Source: CBDBJQ01 sp965206405 (GTDB lineage Bacteria; Pseudomonadota; Alphaproteobacteria; UBA8366). From it: DNA of 64,000 nucleotides. Each line of letters opens with the position of its first letter. Position 1 is the stretch's first letter. Shown here piece after piece: positions 7,508-16,202 of the stretch. Location: NCBI GenBank assembly GCA_965206405.1, contig CBDBJQ010000006.1, forward strand, positions 806,001 to 870,000, in the 5' to 3' direction. The notes beneath the pieces are model-generated. The model searched no databases and was not told the origin of the DNA. It worked only from the letters and a program-made list of their open reading frames with translations. The position numbers and the translations under genes were made by a program.

Positions 7508-8002
7508 ATGAAACCCGTGACGAGAAAAATTCTCTTTACCGGCGGCGGGGCGTTCGCCGTGATCGGCATCCTCGCGGTCGCTGGGGGTGTTGCCTTTGGT
7601 GTTCTTGCCTCCGGTTCTCATGACAGGCACGGCCCGCTTGCCCGTTTCTGTGACAATGACCGCTTGGACCGCGTTGCCTCACGTCTGGCTTCGATCGACA
7701 ACAAGGTGCCGGGCATGACCATCGCGCAGCGGGATGCCTGGAAACGCGTGGAGGCGGATATCGACACGGGCCGGAATCGTCTGGAAAAGACGTGTGCGGA
7801 TATGCAGGCAACAGGGCGTCCCGACACCCTGCCGGAGAAGATGGCGCGTGTGGAAACGGCGCTCGTGGGTGGGCTTGAGGCCCTGCGCGGGGTTCGGCCG
7901 TCCTTCGAGGTGTTTTATGAGACTCTCGACGAGAACCAGCGCGCCGAGCTCGATGCGTTGAAAATAGGTCGCCGTTTTCACCGCGATCGTCATCACAACT
8001 GA
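7508..8002 (+). CDS. LTXXQ-motif (Spy/CpxP-like) protein (164 aa)
   Basis: Starts at ATG 7508 with AGGGAG ten bases upstream. The N-terminus has a positively charged stub and a hydrophobic segment (A-F-A-V-I-G-I-L-A-V-A-G-G-V-A-F-G-V-L-A), a signal peptide or membrane anchor, so the protein faces the periplasm. Two degenerate LTxxQ motifs (M-T-I-A-Q-R-D-A-W near residue 60 and L-D-E-N-Q-R-A-E-L near residue 145) flank a helical region, as in Spy/CpxP-type chaperones and related alphaproteobacterial proteins. The tail is His/Arg-rich (R-R-F-H-R-D-R-H-H-N), perhaps metal binding. Likely role is envelope stress or metal response; no partner kinase is in the window. Confidence 0.7.
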   Translation: MKPVTRKILFTGGGAFAVIGILAVAGGVAFGVLASGSHDRHGPLARFCDNDRLDRVASRLASIDNKVPGMTIAQRDAWKRVEADIDTGRNRLEKTCADMQATGRPDTLPEKMARVETALVGGLEALRGVRPSFEVFYETLDENQRAELDALKIGRRFHRDRHHN

Positions 8003-8065
8003 GGTGTGGCGTCCCGGAGTATGACATTCCGGGACGCTTAATTTCGGGTGCGCCTGATTTTAGGT

Positions 8066-8842
8066 TCAGCCGACGAGGGGGCGGCCGACCAGCGTGATCC
8101 CGAGCAGGGCTAGAACAAGCAGAACGAGGGTGCGGAAAGCCGCCGGGGACAGCCGATTCCGGACCCGGGTGCCGACCTGGATGCCAATCCAAACAAACAC
8201 GATTCCGATCGTGGAGAAGACGGTGCTCTGGATCGTGAACAGGCCGAGCTTGGACAGCCCGGCGATCATCACAAAGCTCGCGATGGTAAAGGAGCAGTTG
8301 ACCGCCTGGACGAAGCGGTTCGGATCCAACTGTAGCGATAGGAAATAGGGCATGACCGGCATCACCTGGGATCCGGTGAGGCCGTTGATCAGGCCGGTTG
8401 TAAACCCTGTCGGCGCCAGCAGCGGTCGCTGGAGTCGCATCGGGATGCGGTAATCCGGATCCTTGAAGGCGAAGCCGCAGTAGACGAGGAGCACTATACC
8501 GAGTGCCGCAGCGGAGAGCAGGGGATCGATCCACGCCAGCAAGATGATGCCGATAGTCACGCCCGGTATCGAAGCGAGGTACATCGGCCAGTAGGATTTG
8601 AGGGTTTCCCCGAAATGCCCGGCGGTCCACATCACCATCAAATTGCTGGATAGAGACGGAATGATTAGCAGAGGCAGGGCACTTTTTAGTCCCAGCACGA
8701 GCGCGAGCGGTGCGATGCAGAGGGTTGAAAAGCCAAGGCCGGTGATGCCCTTGGAAAAGGCGGCAGTGAAATAAACCGCCATGATGAAGGCGATCTGCAC
8801 TGCCGAGTAATCAAGTTCGGCCATCCAGTTATCAAGTGTCAT
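8066..8842 (-). CDS. TauE/SafE (TSUP) family membrane permease (258 aa)
   Basis: Polytopic inner-membrane protein with about eight hydrophobic segments. It has the family N-terminal block (F-S-K-G-I-T-G-L-G-F) and a second half-repeat block (T-G-L-I-N-G-L-T-G-S), the pseudo-twofold arrangement typical of TSUP proteins that export or import sulfite, sulfoacetate or other small organic anions. Start ATG 8842. It lies upstream-to-downstream with the acyl-CoA cluster (8909-15711) on the same strand and may export an acid or sulfur anion formed there, but substrate cannot be read from sequence. Confidence 0.85.
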   Translation of the reverse strand: MTLDNWMAELDYSAVQIAFIMAVYFTAAFSKGITGLGFSTLCIAPLALVLGLKSALPLLIIPSLSSNLMVMWTAGHFGETLKSYWPMYLASIPGVTIGIILLAWIDPLLSAAALGIVLLVYCGFAFKDPDYRIPMRLQRPLLAPTGFTTGLINGLTGSQVMPVMPYFLSLQLDPNRFVQAVNCSFTIASFVMIAGLSKLGLFTIQSTVFSTIGIVFVWIGIQVGTRVRNRLSPAAFRTLVLLVLALLGITLVGRPLVG

Positions 8843-8908
8843 GGCTGGTTTCTGCCCGGAGGATGCTCAGATGACGTCATTCAGATGGCACAGGCCAGAA
8901 GGAATTGG

Positions 8909-10108
8909 TCAGATGGCGCCGTCGCGGCGTAGCGCGGCGATCTTGTTTGCATCGTAGCCGAGCTCGGTAAGGACATCCTCAGTGTGCTCGCCGAGCTCGG
9001 GTGAGGGTCGGGTCTCGAATTCCTCCCCGGGAACGGTGAAGGGTGGTGCAATCAGCCTGAAGGGCGTGCCGGTCTGGTGAACCAGATCTTGGATCTTGCC
9101 GCCCTCGGCAACGAAAGGATTTTCGAGCGCCTGGTCGATAGCGAGAATGGGCGCTGCGGGGACTGCGCCGGCGAAGATTTCGAGCCATTCGGCGGTGGTT
9201 TTCTCATCGAGCACCTCGTCGAGCATTGCGATAACCTCCTCGCGCCGCTCGAGGCGTTCCTTGAAGGTTATCCAGCGCGCATCGCTGCCCCATTCGGGTC
9301 GCCCGATGAGGTCGCACAGGATGGGCCAGAACTTTTCCTTGTTGCACATCAGGAGAATCCAGCCGTCCTTCGTCTTTTGGGATCCGCACGGTATCAGCGA
9401 GGGATGCCCCGAGCGCGGCTCGCGTTTCTGCACATGGCCGGCATTGAGATACCAGGTGCCAGGATAGGAGAGATTGGAAAGGGCGAGGTCGAACAAATTG
9501 ACATCGATGTCGCGGCCCTTGCCCTCGGTGCGCGCACTCAGGATTCCGGCGGTCGTGGTATAGGCCTGCATCAATCCCGTCATCAGATCGACGATCGAGA
9601 GGCCGAAGCGGGTGGGCGGCGTCCCGGGCTCGCCGGTCAGCGAGAAATATCCCGCTTCCGCCTGCATCAGATAGTCGTATCCCGGCCAGCTCCTGCGTTC
9701 GCCCTCGCGGCCGTAAGCCGAGAGATGACAGCAAACGATGCGCGGATTGACCGCTTCCAGCGCGGCGTAGGTCAGGCCGAGTTTTTCAGGCACATCGCCG
9801 CGCAGGTTGTTGGTCACGGCATCGGTGGTCTGGACAAGATCGTGCAGGATGTTCTGTCCGTCTTCGCGGGAGAGATCGAGGGTGATGCTCTTCTTGTTGC
9901 GGTTGATGCACTGGAAAAACAGGGAATCGGCGCTGCCGCCGCCATCATTGAGAAAATACGGCCCGACCGTCCGCCCCATGTCGCCGCCGTCATGCGGATT
10001 CTCGAGTTTGATAACCTCGGCCCCGAGATCGGCGAGATACTGGGTGGCCCACGGCCCGGCGCCGTACTGTTCGACGGCGAGGATCCGGCATCCTTTCAGT
10101 GGCAGCAT
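8909..10108 (-). CDS. CaiB/BaiF family CoA-transferase (399 aa), copy 1
   Basis: Class III CoA-transferase that moves CoA between acids via an aspartyl-CoA anhydride. The N-terminal G-C-R-I-L-A-V-E-Q-Y-G-A-G-P-W block and A-E-V-I-K-L-E-N-P-H nucleotide site, N-R-N-K-K-S-I-T-L-D-L, and the S-I-V-D-L-M-T-G block carrying the catalytic Asp are present. Start set at ATG 10108 (M-L-P-L-K-G), where family homology begins; the longer frame to 10201 runs through a tandem repeat and is rejected. Partner of the acyl-CoA dehydrogenase upstream. It probably activates the pathway acid or recycles CoA from a product acid. Confidence 0.9.
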   Translation of the reverse strand: MLPLKGCRILAVEQYGAGPWATQYLADLGAEVIKLENPHDGGDMGRTVGPYFLNDGGGSADSLFFQCINRNKKSITLDLSREDGQNILHDLVQTTDAVTNNLRGDVPEKLGLTYAALEAVNPRIVCCHLSAYGREGERRSWPGYDYLMQAEAGYFSLTGEPGTPPTRFGLSIVDLMTGLMQAYTTTAGILSARTEGKGRDIDVNLFDLALSNLSYPGTWYLNAGHVQKREPRSGHPSLIPCGSQKTKDGWILLMCNKEKFWPILCDLIGRPEWGSDARWITFKERLERREEVIAMLDEVLDEKTTAEWLEIFAGAVPAAPILAIDQALENPFVAEGGKIQDLVHQTGTPFRLIAPPFTVPGEEFETRPSPELGEHTEDVLTELGYDANKIAALRRDGAI

Positions 10109-10155
10109 GGGGTTCCTCTGGGCTGGGCCGGGCTGGGCGCCGAGTACTGGCCGCC

Positions 10156-10216
10156 GGTCAGTGGCAGGGCAGCAGTGGCCAGCGGGCCAGTGGCAGGGCA
10201 AGTAGTGGCCAGCAGG
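10156..10216 (-). repeat. 29/30-bp tandem repeat following a stop codon
   Basis: Plus-strand units begin at 10156 and 10185, with a third beginning at 10215 that contains the acyl-CoA dehydrogenase stop. Each carries GGCAGGGCA and AGTGGCCAGC. On the coding strand the repeat therefore radiates downstream from the TGA. Confidence 0.75.
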
Positions 10217-11389
10217 TCAGACAGGGTTTCTGGCGATCAGCTGGCGGGCGATGATGATGCGTTGGAGCTCGTTGGTTCCCTCACCGATGGTGAGGAGCGG
10301 AGCATCGCGATAAAAACGCTCGACCGGAAACTCTTTTGAATACCCGTAACCGCCATGGACGCGCATCGAATCCATGGAATTGTCGACCGCCGCCTCGGTG
10401 GCGGCTAGTTTCGCGATGCCGGCTTCCATGTCGCATCGTTCGCCCTGGTCGTAGGCCTCGGCGGCGCGGAAGGTTAACAGCCGCGCGCCCTCGACCCGGG
10501 TTACCATGTCGGCGAGCTTGAGCTGGATCGCCTGGTGGTTGGCGATCGGCGTGCCGAAGGTTTCGCGCTGCTGGGAATATTTCACGGCCTCGTCGAGCGC
10601 CGCTTGGGCGACGCCGCAGCCGCGGGCCGCGACATTGATGCGGCCGAGTTCGAGGCCGGCCATGATCTGGCGGAACCCGGTGCCCTCAGTCTCGCCGATC
10701 AGCTGGTCGGCGGGCACCCGGCAAGAATCGATAATGAGTTCCGCCGAATCGATCCCCTTGTAACCGAGCTTCTCTAGCTTGCGCGAATGGCGAAAGTTCT
10801 CTCCCTTCTCGACCAGGAACAGGCTGATGCCCCGGTGCCGGGGCTCGATTTCCCAGTCGGTCTTGGCGAGAACTGCGATGACATGGCCGTGGATTCCGTT
10901 GGAGATCCAGGTCTTGGTGCCGTCGATGACATAGTCGTCGCCGTCGCGGACAGCCCGGGTCCGAATCGCTTGCAAATCGGTACCGCAGTTCGGCTCGGTC
11001 AGGGCGATTCCGCCGCGCAGCTCGCCCGAGGCAAAGCGGGGGAGCCAGGTGCGTTTCTGCGTCTCGGTGCCGAAACGCTGAACCGCGGCAGACATGATCA
11101 GATGGGAGTTGAAGATGCCGGCCAGCGACATCCAGGTATGGGCGACTTTCTCGCAGATCTTGGCGTAGGTCGTGCAGGACAGGCCGAGGCCGCCATACTC
11201 CTCGTCGATGATGGCGCCGAACAGGCCGAGCTCCGCCATCTGGCCGACGATCTCCTTGGGCCAGATATCGTCATGCTCGAGCTGCATGACATGCGGCCTG
11301 ACGTCGCGCTCGAGAAACTGCTCGAGGGACTGGAGGATAAGAGCGTCCTGTTCTTCTGTTGCGTCTGCGACTACGGCCGACTGGGACAT
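10217..11389 (-). CDS. acyl-CoA dehydrogenase (390 aa), copy 1
   Basis: FAD enzyme introducing an alpha-beta double bond into an acyl-CoA and passing electrons to ETF. N-terminal helical domain, the flavin block (A-L-T-E-P-N-C-G-T-D) with the following K-T-W-I-S-N-G, and the C-terminal Y-R-D-A-P-L-L-T-I-G-E-G-T-N-E block with the catalytic-base glutamate are present, as are the R-V-H-G-G-Y-G-Y and E-R-F-Y-R-D motifs. Length is typical for short-chain/branched-chain dehydrogenases. Start ATG 11389. Next to MaoC and CaiB genes on the same strand. Substrate likely a short dicarboxylyl- or branched-CoA, by context only. Confidence 0.93.
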   Translation of the reverse strand: MSQSAVVADATEEQDALILQSLEQFLERDVRPHVMQLEHDDIWPKEIVGQMAELGLFGAIIDEEYGGLGLSCTTYAKICEKVAHTWMSLAGIFNSHLIMSAAVQRFGTETQKRTWLPRFASGELRGGIALTEPNCGTDLQAIRTRAVRDGDDYVIDGTKTWISNGIHGHVIAVLAKTDWEIEPRHRGISLFLVEKGENFRHSRKLEKLGYKGIDSAELIIDSCRVPADQLIGETEGTGFRQIMAGLELGRINVAARGCGVAQAALDEAVKYSQQRETFGTPIANHQAIQLKLADMVTRVEGARLLTFRAAEAYDQGERCDMEAGIAKLAATEAAVDNSMDSMRVHGGYGYSKEFPVERFYRDAPLLTIGEGTNELQRIIIARQLIARNPV

Positions 11390-11446
11390 GCGGTTTCTCC
11401 GTGGGGAAGGATAAGGAATGCTGGATGCGGTGTGCAGGATGTTGCC

Positions 11447-11974
11447 TTAGTCACTAGTGTCGACCTCTATGTCCTCGACGCCGTGTCCGCGTTTCGGCAC
11501 CAGGAAGGAGCGGTCGTAGCGTATGACGATACTGCCGTCCTGTTTTTTTCCGGTAGTGCGGACCGACACGATGCCCTGATGCGGGCGCGAGTTGGATTCG
11601 CGCAGGGCCAGCACCTCGGTCTCGGCATAGAGCGTGTCGCCGACAAAGACCGGTGCCGGCAGCGAGATGTCGGTCCATCCGAGGTTGGCGATCGCCTTCT
11701 GGCTGGTGTCGCTGACCGACATGCCGGCGATAATTGACAGCGTCAGGCAGGAATTGACGAGGGGTCTGCCGAACTCGCTTCGGGCGGCATATTCCTTGTC
11801 GAAATGCAGCGGATGGGTGTTCATCGTCAAAAGCGTGAACCAGGTGTTGTCGGATTCGGTGATCGTTCGTCCGGGACGGTGCTCGTAGACGACTCCGACC
11901 TCGAAACCCTCATAGTAGCGGCCGATATCCTCACGTATGCGGTTGTCGCCAATGGATTTCGATCCGTATGTCAT
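11447..11974 (-). CDS. MaoC-like dehydratase/hydratase (175 aa)
   Basis: Hot-dog fold enoyl-CoA hydratase of the MaoC type. The hydratase-2 pattern appears as M-N-T-H-P-L-H-F-D, giving the catalytic Asn/Thr-His pair, followed by F-G-R-P-L-V-N-S and V-F-V-G-D-T-L-Y-A typical of mesaconyl-CoA/itaconyl-CoA-type and PhaJ-type hydratases. It hydrates the double bond made by one of the adjacent acyl-CoA dehydrogenases. Start ATG 11974. The 57-bp gap to the preceding dehydrogenase suggests one transcript. Confidence 0.88.
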   Translation of the reverse strand: MTYGSKSIGDNRIREDIGRYYEGFEVGVVYEHRPGRTITESDNTWFTLLTMNTHPLHFDKEYAARSEFGRPLVNSCLTLSIIAGMSVSDTSQKAIANLGWTDISLPAPVFVGDTLYAETEVLALRESNSRPHQGIVSVRTTGKKQDGSIVIRYDRSFLVPKRGHGVEDIEVDTSD

Positions 11975-12080
11975 GGGCGTGTTCTTTCGGGCAGTGGCAG
12001 AAGTTTTACGGGGAATCCAAGGGGTGCATCCAAGGGAAGAGCGGGGATTCTGCGGTAAATCCGCTGCGCCTGTGGTAAGG

Positions 12081-12124
12081 CGCCGCCGGGCACCGTCGCT
12101 GGGTGCCGCCGCCGGGCGATGGCT
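12081..12124 (-). repeat. short duplication just downstream of a dehydrogenase stop
   Basis: The element CGCCGCCGGGC occurs at 12081-12091 and 12107-12117, with similar flanks, directly after (minus-strand sense) the stop of the gene ending at 12124. A weaker example of the stop-associated duplications seen elsewhere in the window. Confidence 0.45.
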
Positions 12125-13311
12125 CAGAACGACCGGGGCATGCCGAGCACGTGCTGGCCGATATAGCTCAGAACCATGTTGGTCGAAATCGGGGCGGTTC
12201 TGTAGAGGCGGGATTCACGCCACTTGCGTTCGATGTCGTATTCCCTGGCATAGGCGAAGCCGCCATAGGTCTGCATGCAGGTGTCGGCGGCCTGCCAGGC
12301 GGCTTCGGCAGCAAGATGTTTGGCCATGTTGGCCTCGGCACCGCACTCGGCGCCGGTATCGAACAGGGCGGCCGCCTTGCGTGCCATCAGATCCGCGGCC
12401 TCGATTTCCGCATGCGCCTTGGCGATCGGGAACTGCACGCCTTGGTTCTGGCCGATCGGGCGTCCGAAGACGATGCGTTCGTTGGCGTATTCAACCGACT
12501 TGCGGGTGAAGTAACGGGCGTCGCCGATCGATTCGCCGGAGATCAGGATGCGCTCGGCGTTCATGCCGTCAAGGATGTAGCGAAAGCCCCGCCCTTCCTC
12601 TCCGATCAGCGTGTCGGCGGGAATGCGCAGATTGTCGAAGAAGATCTCGGTGGTGTTGTGGTTGATCATGGCGTCGAGGGGGCGGATCTCGCAGCCATTG
12701 CCCTGCGCCTCGCGCAGATCGACCAGGAACACCGACAGCCCGTCGCTCCGCCGTTCAACCTCGTCGGCCGAAGTGGTGCGTGCAAGCAGCAGCATCAGAT
12801 CCGAGTGCGCGGCCCGGCTGGTCCAGACCTTCTGGCCGTTGACGACATAGCTGTTGCCGTCGCGATCGGCACGGGTCCGGGTCTGGGTGGTATCGGTACC
12901 GGTGGTTGGCTCGGTTACACCGAAAGCCTGCAGGCGCAGTTCCCCCGACGCGATTTTCGGCAGGTAGGTCTGTTTCTGCTTCTCGCTGCCGTGTCGCAGC
13001 AGAGTGCCCATGATGTACATCTGCGCATGGCAGGCGCTGGCGCTGCAGCCGGCGGCGTGGATGGTCTCGAGAATTACCGCCCCGGCCCGCACGGGGAGAC
13101 TGGAGCCACCGTATTCCTCCGGGATCAGCGCGCCGAGGAACCCGGATTCCGTAAGCGCGTGCACGAATTTGGTGGGATAGCTCCCGGACGGCGGCTGATC
13201 CTCAAGCTTGCGCCAGTATTCGCCGGGGAAATCTTCGCAGATCTTGGCAACGGCGGTTCGGAGCTCGGAGAAATCCTCACCCAGCGCCATCGAAACGCCG
13301 TCTTCGGCCAT
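12124..13311 (-). CDS. acyl-CoA dehydrogenase (395 aa), copy 2
   Basis: Second acyl-CoA dehydrogenase of the cluster, only distantly similar to copy 1. Flavin block (G-V-T-E-P-T-T-G-T-D), K-V-W-T-S-R, R-G-F-R-Y-I-L-D-G-M-N and Q-T-Y-G-G-F-A-Y-A-R-E-Y are visible. The C-terminal region reads Y-R-T-A-P-I-S-T-N-M-V-L-S-Y-I-G, where the usual E-G-T glutamate motif is replaced, so the catalytic base may lie elsewhere (as in isovaleryl-type enzymes) or the chemistry may differ. Start set at ATG 13311 (M-A-E-D-G), 5 bp after the lyase stop; the longer frame overlaps the lyase gene and lacks homology. Confidence 0.9.
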   Translation of the reverse strand: MAEDGVSMALGEDFSELRTAVAKICEDFPGEYWRKLEDQPPSGSYPTKFVHALTESGFLGALIPEEYGGSSLPVRAGAVILETIHAAGCSASACHAQMYIMGTLLRHGSEKQKQTYLPKIASGELRLQAFGVTEPTTGTDTTQTRTRADRDGNSYVVNGQKVWTSRAAHSDLMLLLARTTSADEVERRSDGLSVFLVDLREAQGNGCEIRPLDAMINHNTTEIFFDNLRIPADTLIGEEGRGFRYILDGMNAERILISGESIGDARYFTRKSVEYANERIVFGRPIGQNQGVQFPIAKAHAEIEAADLMARKAAALFDTGAECGAEANMAKHLAAEAAWQAADTCMQTYGGFAYAREYDIERKWRESRLYRTAPISTNMVLSYIGQHVLGMPRSF

Positions 13312-13316
13312 AGTCC

Positions 13317-14303
13317 CTATTCCGCGGCTGTGGCCAGCGACAGGTCGGCGCCCGCTGTGGTTCCGGCGAACCCTTTTGGCATGCCGGCACGGGCGATGGC
13401 GCCATGGAGCGGCTCGTCGGGCAATCCCTTGGTGACGATCTCGCGGATGAGGCATAGCTTGTCGAGGTCGACACCAGTGCGTAGACCCATCGCCTCGCAC
13501 ATGAAGACGGCGTCCTCCATCACCACGTTGCCGGTAGCGCCGGGCGCCCAGGGGCAGCCGCCAAGGCCGCCGAGACAGGCATCGAAGCTGCGGATGCCGG
13601 CTTCGAGAGCAGCGTTTATGTTGGCGAGGCCGAGGCCACGCGTGTCGTGGAAATGCGCTGCCATCGGAACAGCGTCACCAAACCGGTTGCGCAGCATGTT
13701 GAACATGTCACGGACCTGTTTGGGGTTCGCATAGCCGACGGTGTCGGCAACAGTCAGGCAGTCGGCGCCGGCTTCGATAAACTGTTCGCCCAGAGAAACT
13801 ACGGCCTCGGGGTCGATGGCACCTTCCATCGTGCATCCGAACGCGGTCGACAGCCCGGCATCGAGCGTGATCCGTGCCGAAGCGTCCGACTGGGCGCGCT
13901 CATCACGCATGGCGACGATGCGACGGAAATCCTCGACTGATTCGTCCGGATGCCGGCGCACGTTCTTCATGTTGTGGGTAACCGATACCGAGGTGACATA
14001 GTTGAGCTTGCGCACGCCGGCTGCGGCACCGATCTCGGCGCCTTTCAAATTGGGGATGAGGGCAGAGATCTCGCAGGATTTACCGGCCTTGGCCTGTGTG
14101 GCGGCAAGGACCTCGGCGGCGTCCTTGAATTGCGGGATCAGTTTCGGGGGGACGAAGGAGCAGACCTCGATCGCGGGCATTCCGGCGTCGATCTCAGCCT
14201 CCGCCCAGGCGATCTTGTCTGCGGTTGCAAAAAACCCGTCAACGTTCTGCAGACCGTCCCGCAGTCCGACTTCCCTGAACTCTACATCTATATCCTGGTG
14301 CAT
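13317..14303 (-). CDS. hydroxymethylglutaryl-CoA lyase family protein (328 aa)
   Basis: DRE-TIM metallolyase cleaving a 3-hydroxy-3-methyl-acyl-CoA (for example HMG-CoA to acetyl-CoA and acetoacetate, or a citramalyl-type analogue). It shows R-E-V-G-L-R-D-G-L-Q with metal/catalytic residues, H-F-H-D-T-R-G-L-G-L-A-N with metal histidines, and C-L-G-G-L-G-G-C-P-W-A-P-G-A carrying the active-site cysteine loop. ATG 14303. It heads a tight pair with the dehydrogenase downstream (5 bp gap). With MaoC and CaiB neighbours it would supply the C-C cleavage step of the cluster. Confidence 0.92.
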   Translation of the reverse strand: MHQDIDVEFREVGLRDGLQNVDGFFATADKIAWAEAEIDAGMPAIEVCSFVPPKLIPQFKDAAEVLAATQAKAGKSCEISALIPNLKGAEIGAAAGVRKLNYVTSVSVTHNMKNVRRHPDESVEDFRRIVAMRDERAQSDASARITLDAGLSTAFGCTMEGAIDPEAVVSLGEQFIEAGADCLTVADTVGYANPKQVRDMFNMLRNRFGDAVPMAAHFHDTRGLGLANINAALEAGIRSFDACLGGLGGCPWAPGATGNVVMEDAVFMCEAMGLRTGVDLDKLCLIREIVTKGLPDEPLHGAIARAGMPKGFAGTTAGADLSLATAAE

Positions 14304-14508
14304 GGTTCCGATCTCCCTGGCTGCTATCCAGCCGCAACTGTCTCAATCATTCTTCAATACCTGCGGCTTCAGATAAAAATACCCGCTGGCACCATCACAG
14401 TCCAAAATACCCTGACCCATCAACCGGTTTCCGCCTGTCGACGCTGGATCGATCGCCGCTTCGGTTTCGCCGGGGTGGCTCGGTCTTTAGTCAGGGGTTT
14501 GGTCTTTT
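14304..14508. other. intergenic gap within the acyl-CoA cluster
   Basis: Two hundred bases between the second CoA-transferase stop and the lyase start on the minus strand. No gene seen. It may contain a separate promoter for the lyase-dehydrogenase pair. Confidence 0.4.
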
Positions 14509-15711
14509 TTAGCGGACGGTGCCGGCTTCGCGCAGCCTTTCGATGTCAGTGCCGTCATAGCCAAGGCCGGTCAGCACCTCGTCGGTGTGCTGGCCGAGCA
14601 TCGGTGGGGCTACAAAATCCCGTATCGGCGTGTCGGAGAAATTCAGCGGTGAGCCGAGGAGTTTGACTGGGGCCACCGCCGCCGGATGGTCAACCTCGCG
14701 GACCATGTTGCGCTCCCGCACGATCTCGGAGCCAAAGGATTCCTCGAAACTCTGGACCGGACCACAGGGCAGGTGGCGCATTTTTTCCATCCAGTGGCTG
14801 CGGGGGTGGACTGCAAGCGTCTCGTTGATGATGGCGAGCAGCTCCGGGCGGTTCTGGGTGCGGGCGGTGGTGGTCTGGAATCGCGGATCGTCGGGCAGAT
14901 CGGGGCGCTCGAGAACATCGCGGCAGAGCCTCCCGAACAGACGGTCCGAGGCGGCGGCGATGTAGAGCGGGCCATCGGCGGCATAAAACAGGTTGGTTGG
15001 TGTCGTCACCGGATTGGCGTTGCCCGCCCGCTTCGGCATCTCGTTGTTGAGCAGGAAATACTGTCCCGCATTGCTGAGGGCCATCATGGCGACATCCATC
15101 AGGGCGAGCTCGATATGCTGGCCACGTCCGGTGTCCTGGCGCGCCCAGAGCGCCGCCATCACCGCGCCGACGCTGTGGAGGGCGGTGAGCATGTCAATGA
15201 TCGAGAAGGGGCTGCGCATCGGCGGGCCGTCGGGATCGCCAGTCAGTGCCATCATACCTGATTCCGCCTGCAACACCGGATCGAAACCGGGACGGTCAGA
15301 AAGTGAACCCTCTTCGCCATAGGCGGAGATCGAGAGGTAGACCAGACGCGGGTATTGCTCGCTGAGCGTGGCGTAATCGAGACCGAAGCGCTTGAGAATG
15401 CCGGGCCGGAAGTTCTCGACCAGAATGTCGGCCTCTTCGATCATCTTCAGTAGGATTTCCTTTCCCTCGCCCTCGCGGAAATCGAGGCCGACGCTCCGCT
15501 TGCTGCGGTTGAAAGCGAGGAAGAAGTGGGAATCATCGCCGATCCGGGGCTCCGGCTGTCGTCGCGATTCGTCGCCGGTGACCGGGTTTTCGATCTTGAT
15601 TACGTCGGCACCCATATCGGCCATCTGCTGACAGCAGAAGGGGCCAGCGATGATCCGCGAAAGATCGAGCACCTTGATGCCCGAAAGGGGCGGTTGGCCG
15701 GACTGCGCCAC
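14509..15711 (-). CDS. CaiB/BaiF family CoA-transferase (400 aa), copy 2
   Basis: Class III CoA-transferase with G-I-K-V-L-D-L-S-R-I-I-A-G-P, A-D-V-I-K-I-E-N-P, N-R-S-K-R-S-V-G-L-D-F, and F-S-I-I-D-M-L-T-A bearing the catalytic Asp. Start chosen as GTG 15711 because GAGGAG lies six bases before it and family homology begins there; the frame extending to 15867 collides with hspQ. First gene of the minus-strand acyl-CoA cluster. Two CoA-transferases in one cluster suggest separate activation of substrate and de-activation of an intermediate, or two alternative substrates. Confidence 0.92.
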   Translation of the reverse strand: MAQSGQPPLSGIKVLDLSRIIAGPFCCQQMADMGADVIKIENPVTGDESRRQPEPRIGDDSHFFLAFNRSKRSVGLDFREGEGKEILLKMIEEADILVENFRPGILKRFGLDYATLSEQYPRLVYLSISAYGEEGSLSDRPGFDPVLQAESGMMALTGDPDGPPMRSPFSIIDMLTALHSVGAVMAALWARQDTGRGQHIELALMDVAMMALSNAGQYFLLNNEMPKRAGNANPVTTPTNLFYAADGPLYIAAASDRLFGRLCRDVLERPDLPDDPRFQTTTARTQNRPELLAIINETLAVHPRSHWMEKMRHLPCGPVQSFEESFGSEIVRERNMVREVDHPAAVAPVKLLGSPLNFSDTPIRDFVAPPMLGQHTDEVLTGLGYDGTDIERLREAGTVR

Positions 15712-15833
15712 GGTATTCTCCTCGAATGCACGCCACGGGGAATCTATGGTGCAACCGGCCCTGGCAAAGTGCCGGGGCGGACGAAAAAAAAAGCGGAGCG
15801 GAAGCAGCGCCGGCGGGAATCCGGCGGGCGTGT

Positions 15834-16202
15834 TCAGTTGGCGACCCGGGAGTGGGTGACGTAGCACCCGTTGGAGATGCCGCGGAAGAAGGTGTCAATT
15901 TCCGGATGCGAGATCGGGTCGATGTTCTCGTCGTGCAGCAGGTTCTGCTCCGAGACATAGGCGATGTAGGGGCCCTGATCGTTCTCGGCAAGCAGGTGGT
16001 AGAAGGGCTGATCCTTGCGCGGCCGCACATTTTCCGGGATCGATTCCCACCATTCCTCGGTGTTGGCGAACTCCGGGTCGACGTCGAAAACGACGCCGCG
16101 GAACGGATAGACCCGATGCCGGACAATTTCTCCGAGGCCGAACTTGGCGGAACGGATGTCAGCGTCGAAATCGATACCAATACTGGAATGTTCGCCTGTC
16201 AT
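15834..16202 (-). CDS. hspQ: heat shock protein HspQ (hemimethylated-DNA-binding-like, 122 aa)
   Basis: Small cytoplasmic protein known in enterobacteria as a Lon specificity-enhancing factor that also binds hemimethylated DNA. Near-consensus blocks A-K-F-G-L-G-E-I-V-R-H-R, F-R-G-V-V-F-D-V-D-P-E-F, E-E-W-W-E-S-I-P and R-K-D-Q-P-F-Y-H-L-L-A-E-N are all present. Start at ATG 16202 (M-T-G-E-H-S-S), which gives the usual length; the frame to 16277 is longer than the family. Transcribed divergently from the DUF1476 gene. Confidence 0.93.
   Translation of the reverse strand: MTGEHSSIGIDFDADIRSAKFGLGEIVRHRVYPFRGVVFDVDPEFANTEEWWESIPENVRPRKDQPFYHLLAENDQGPYIAYVSEQNLLHDENIDPISHPEIDTFFRGISNGCYVTHSRVAN

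Noticed and set aside
9077..10339. 420-codon plus-strand frame opposite the CoA-transferase
   Set aside because: Antisense shadow of a clear CaiB/BaiF gene.
12103..13734. 543-codon plus-strand frame opposite acyl-CoA dehydrogenase and lyase
   Set aside because: Long open antisense frame caused by high GC; no family motifs.
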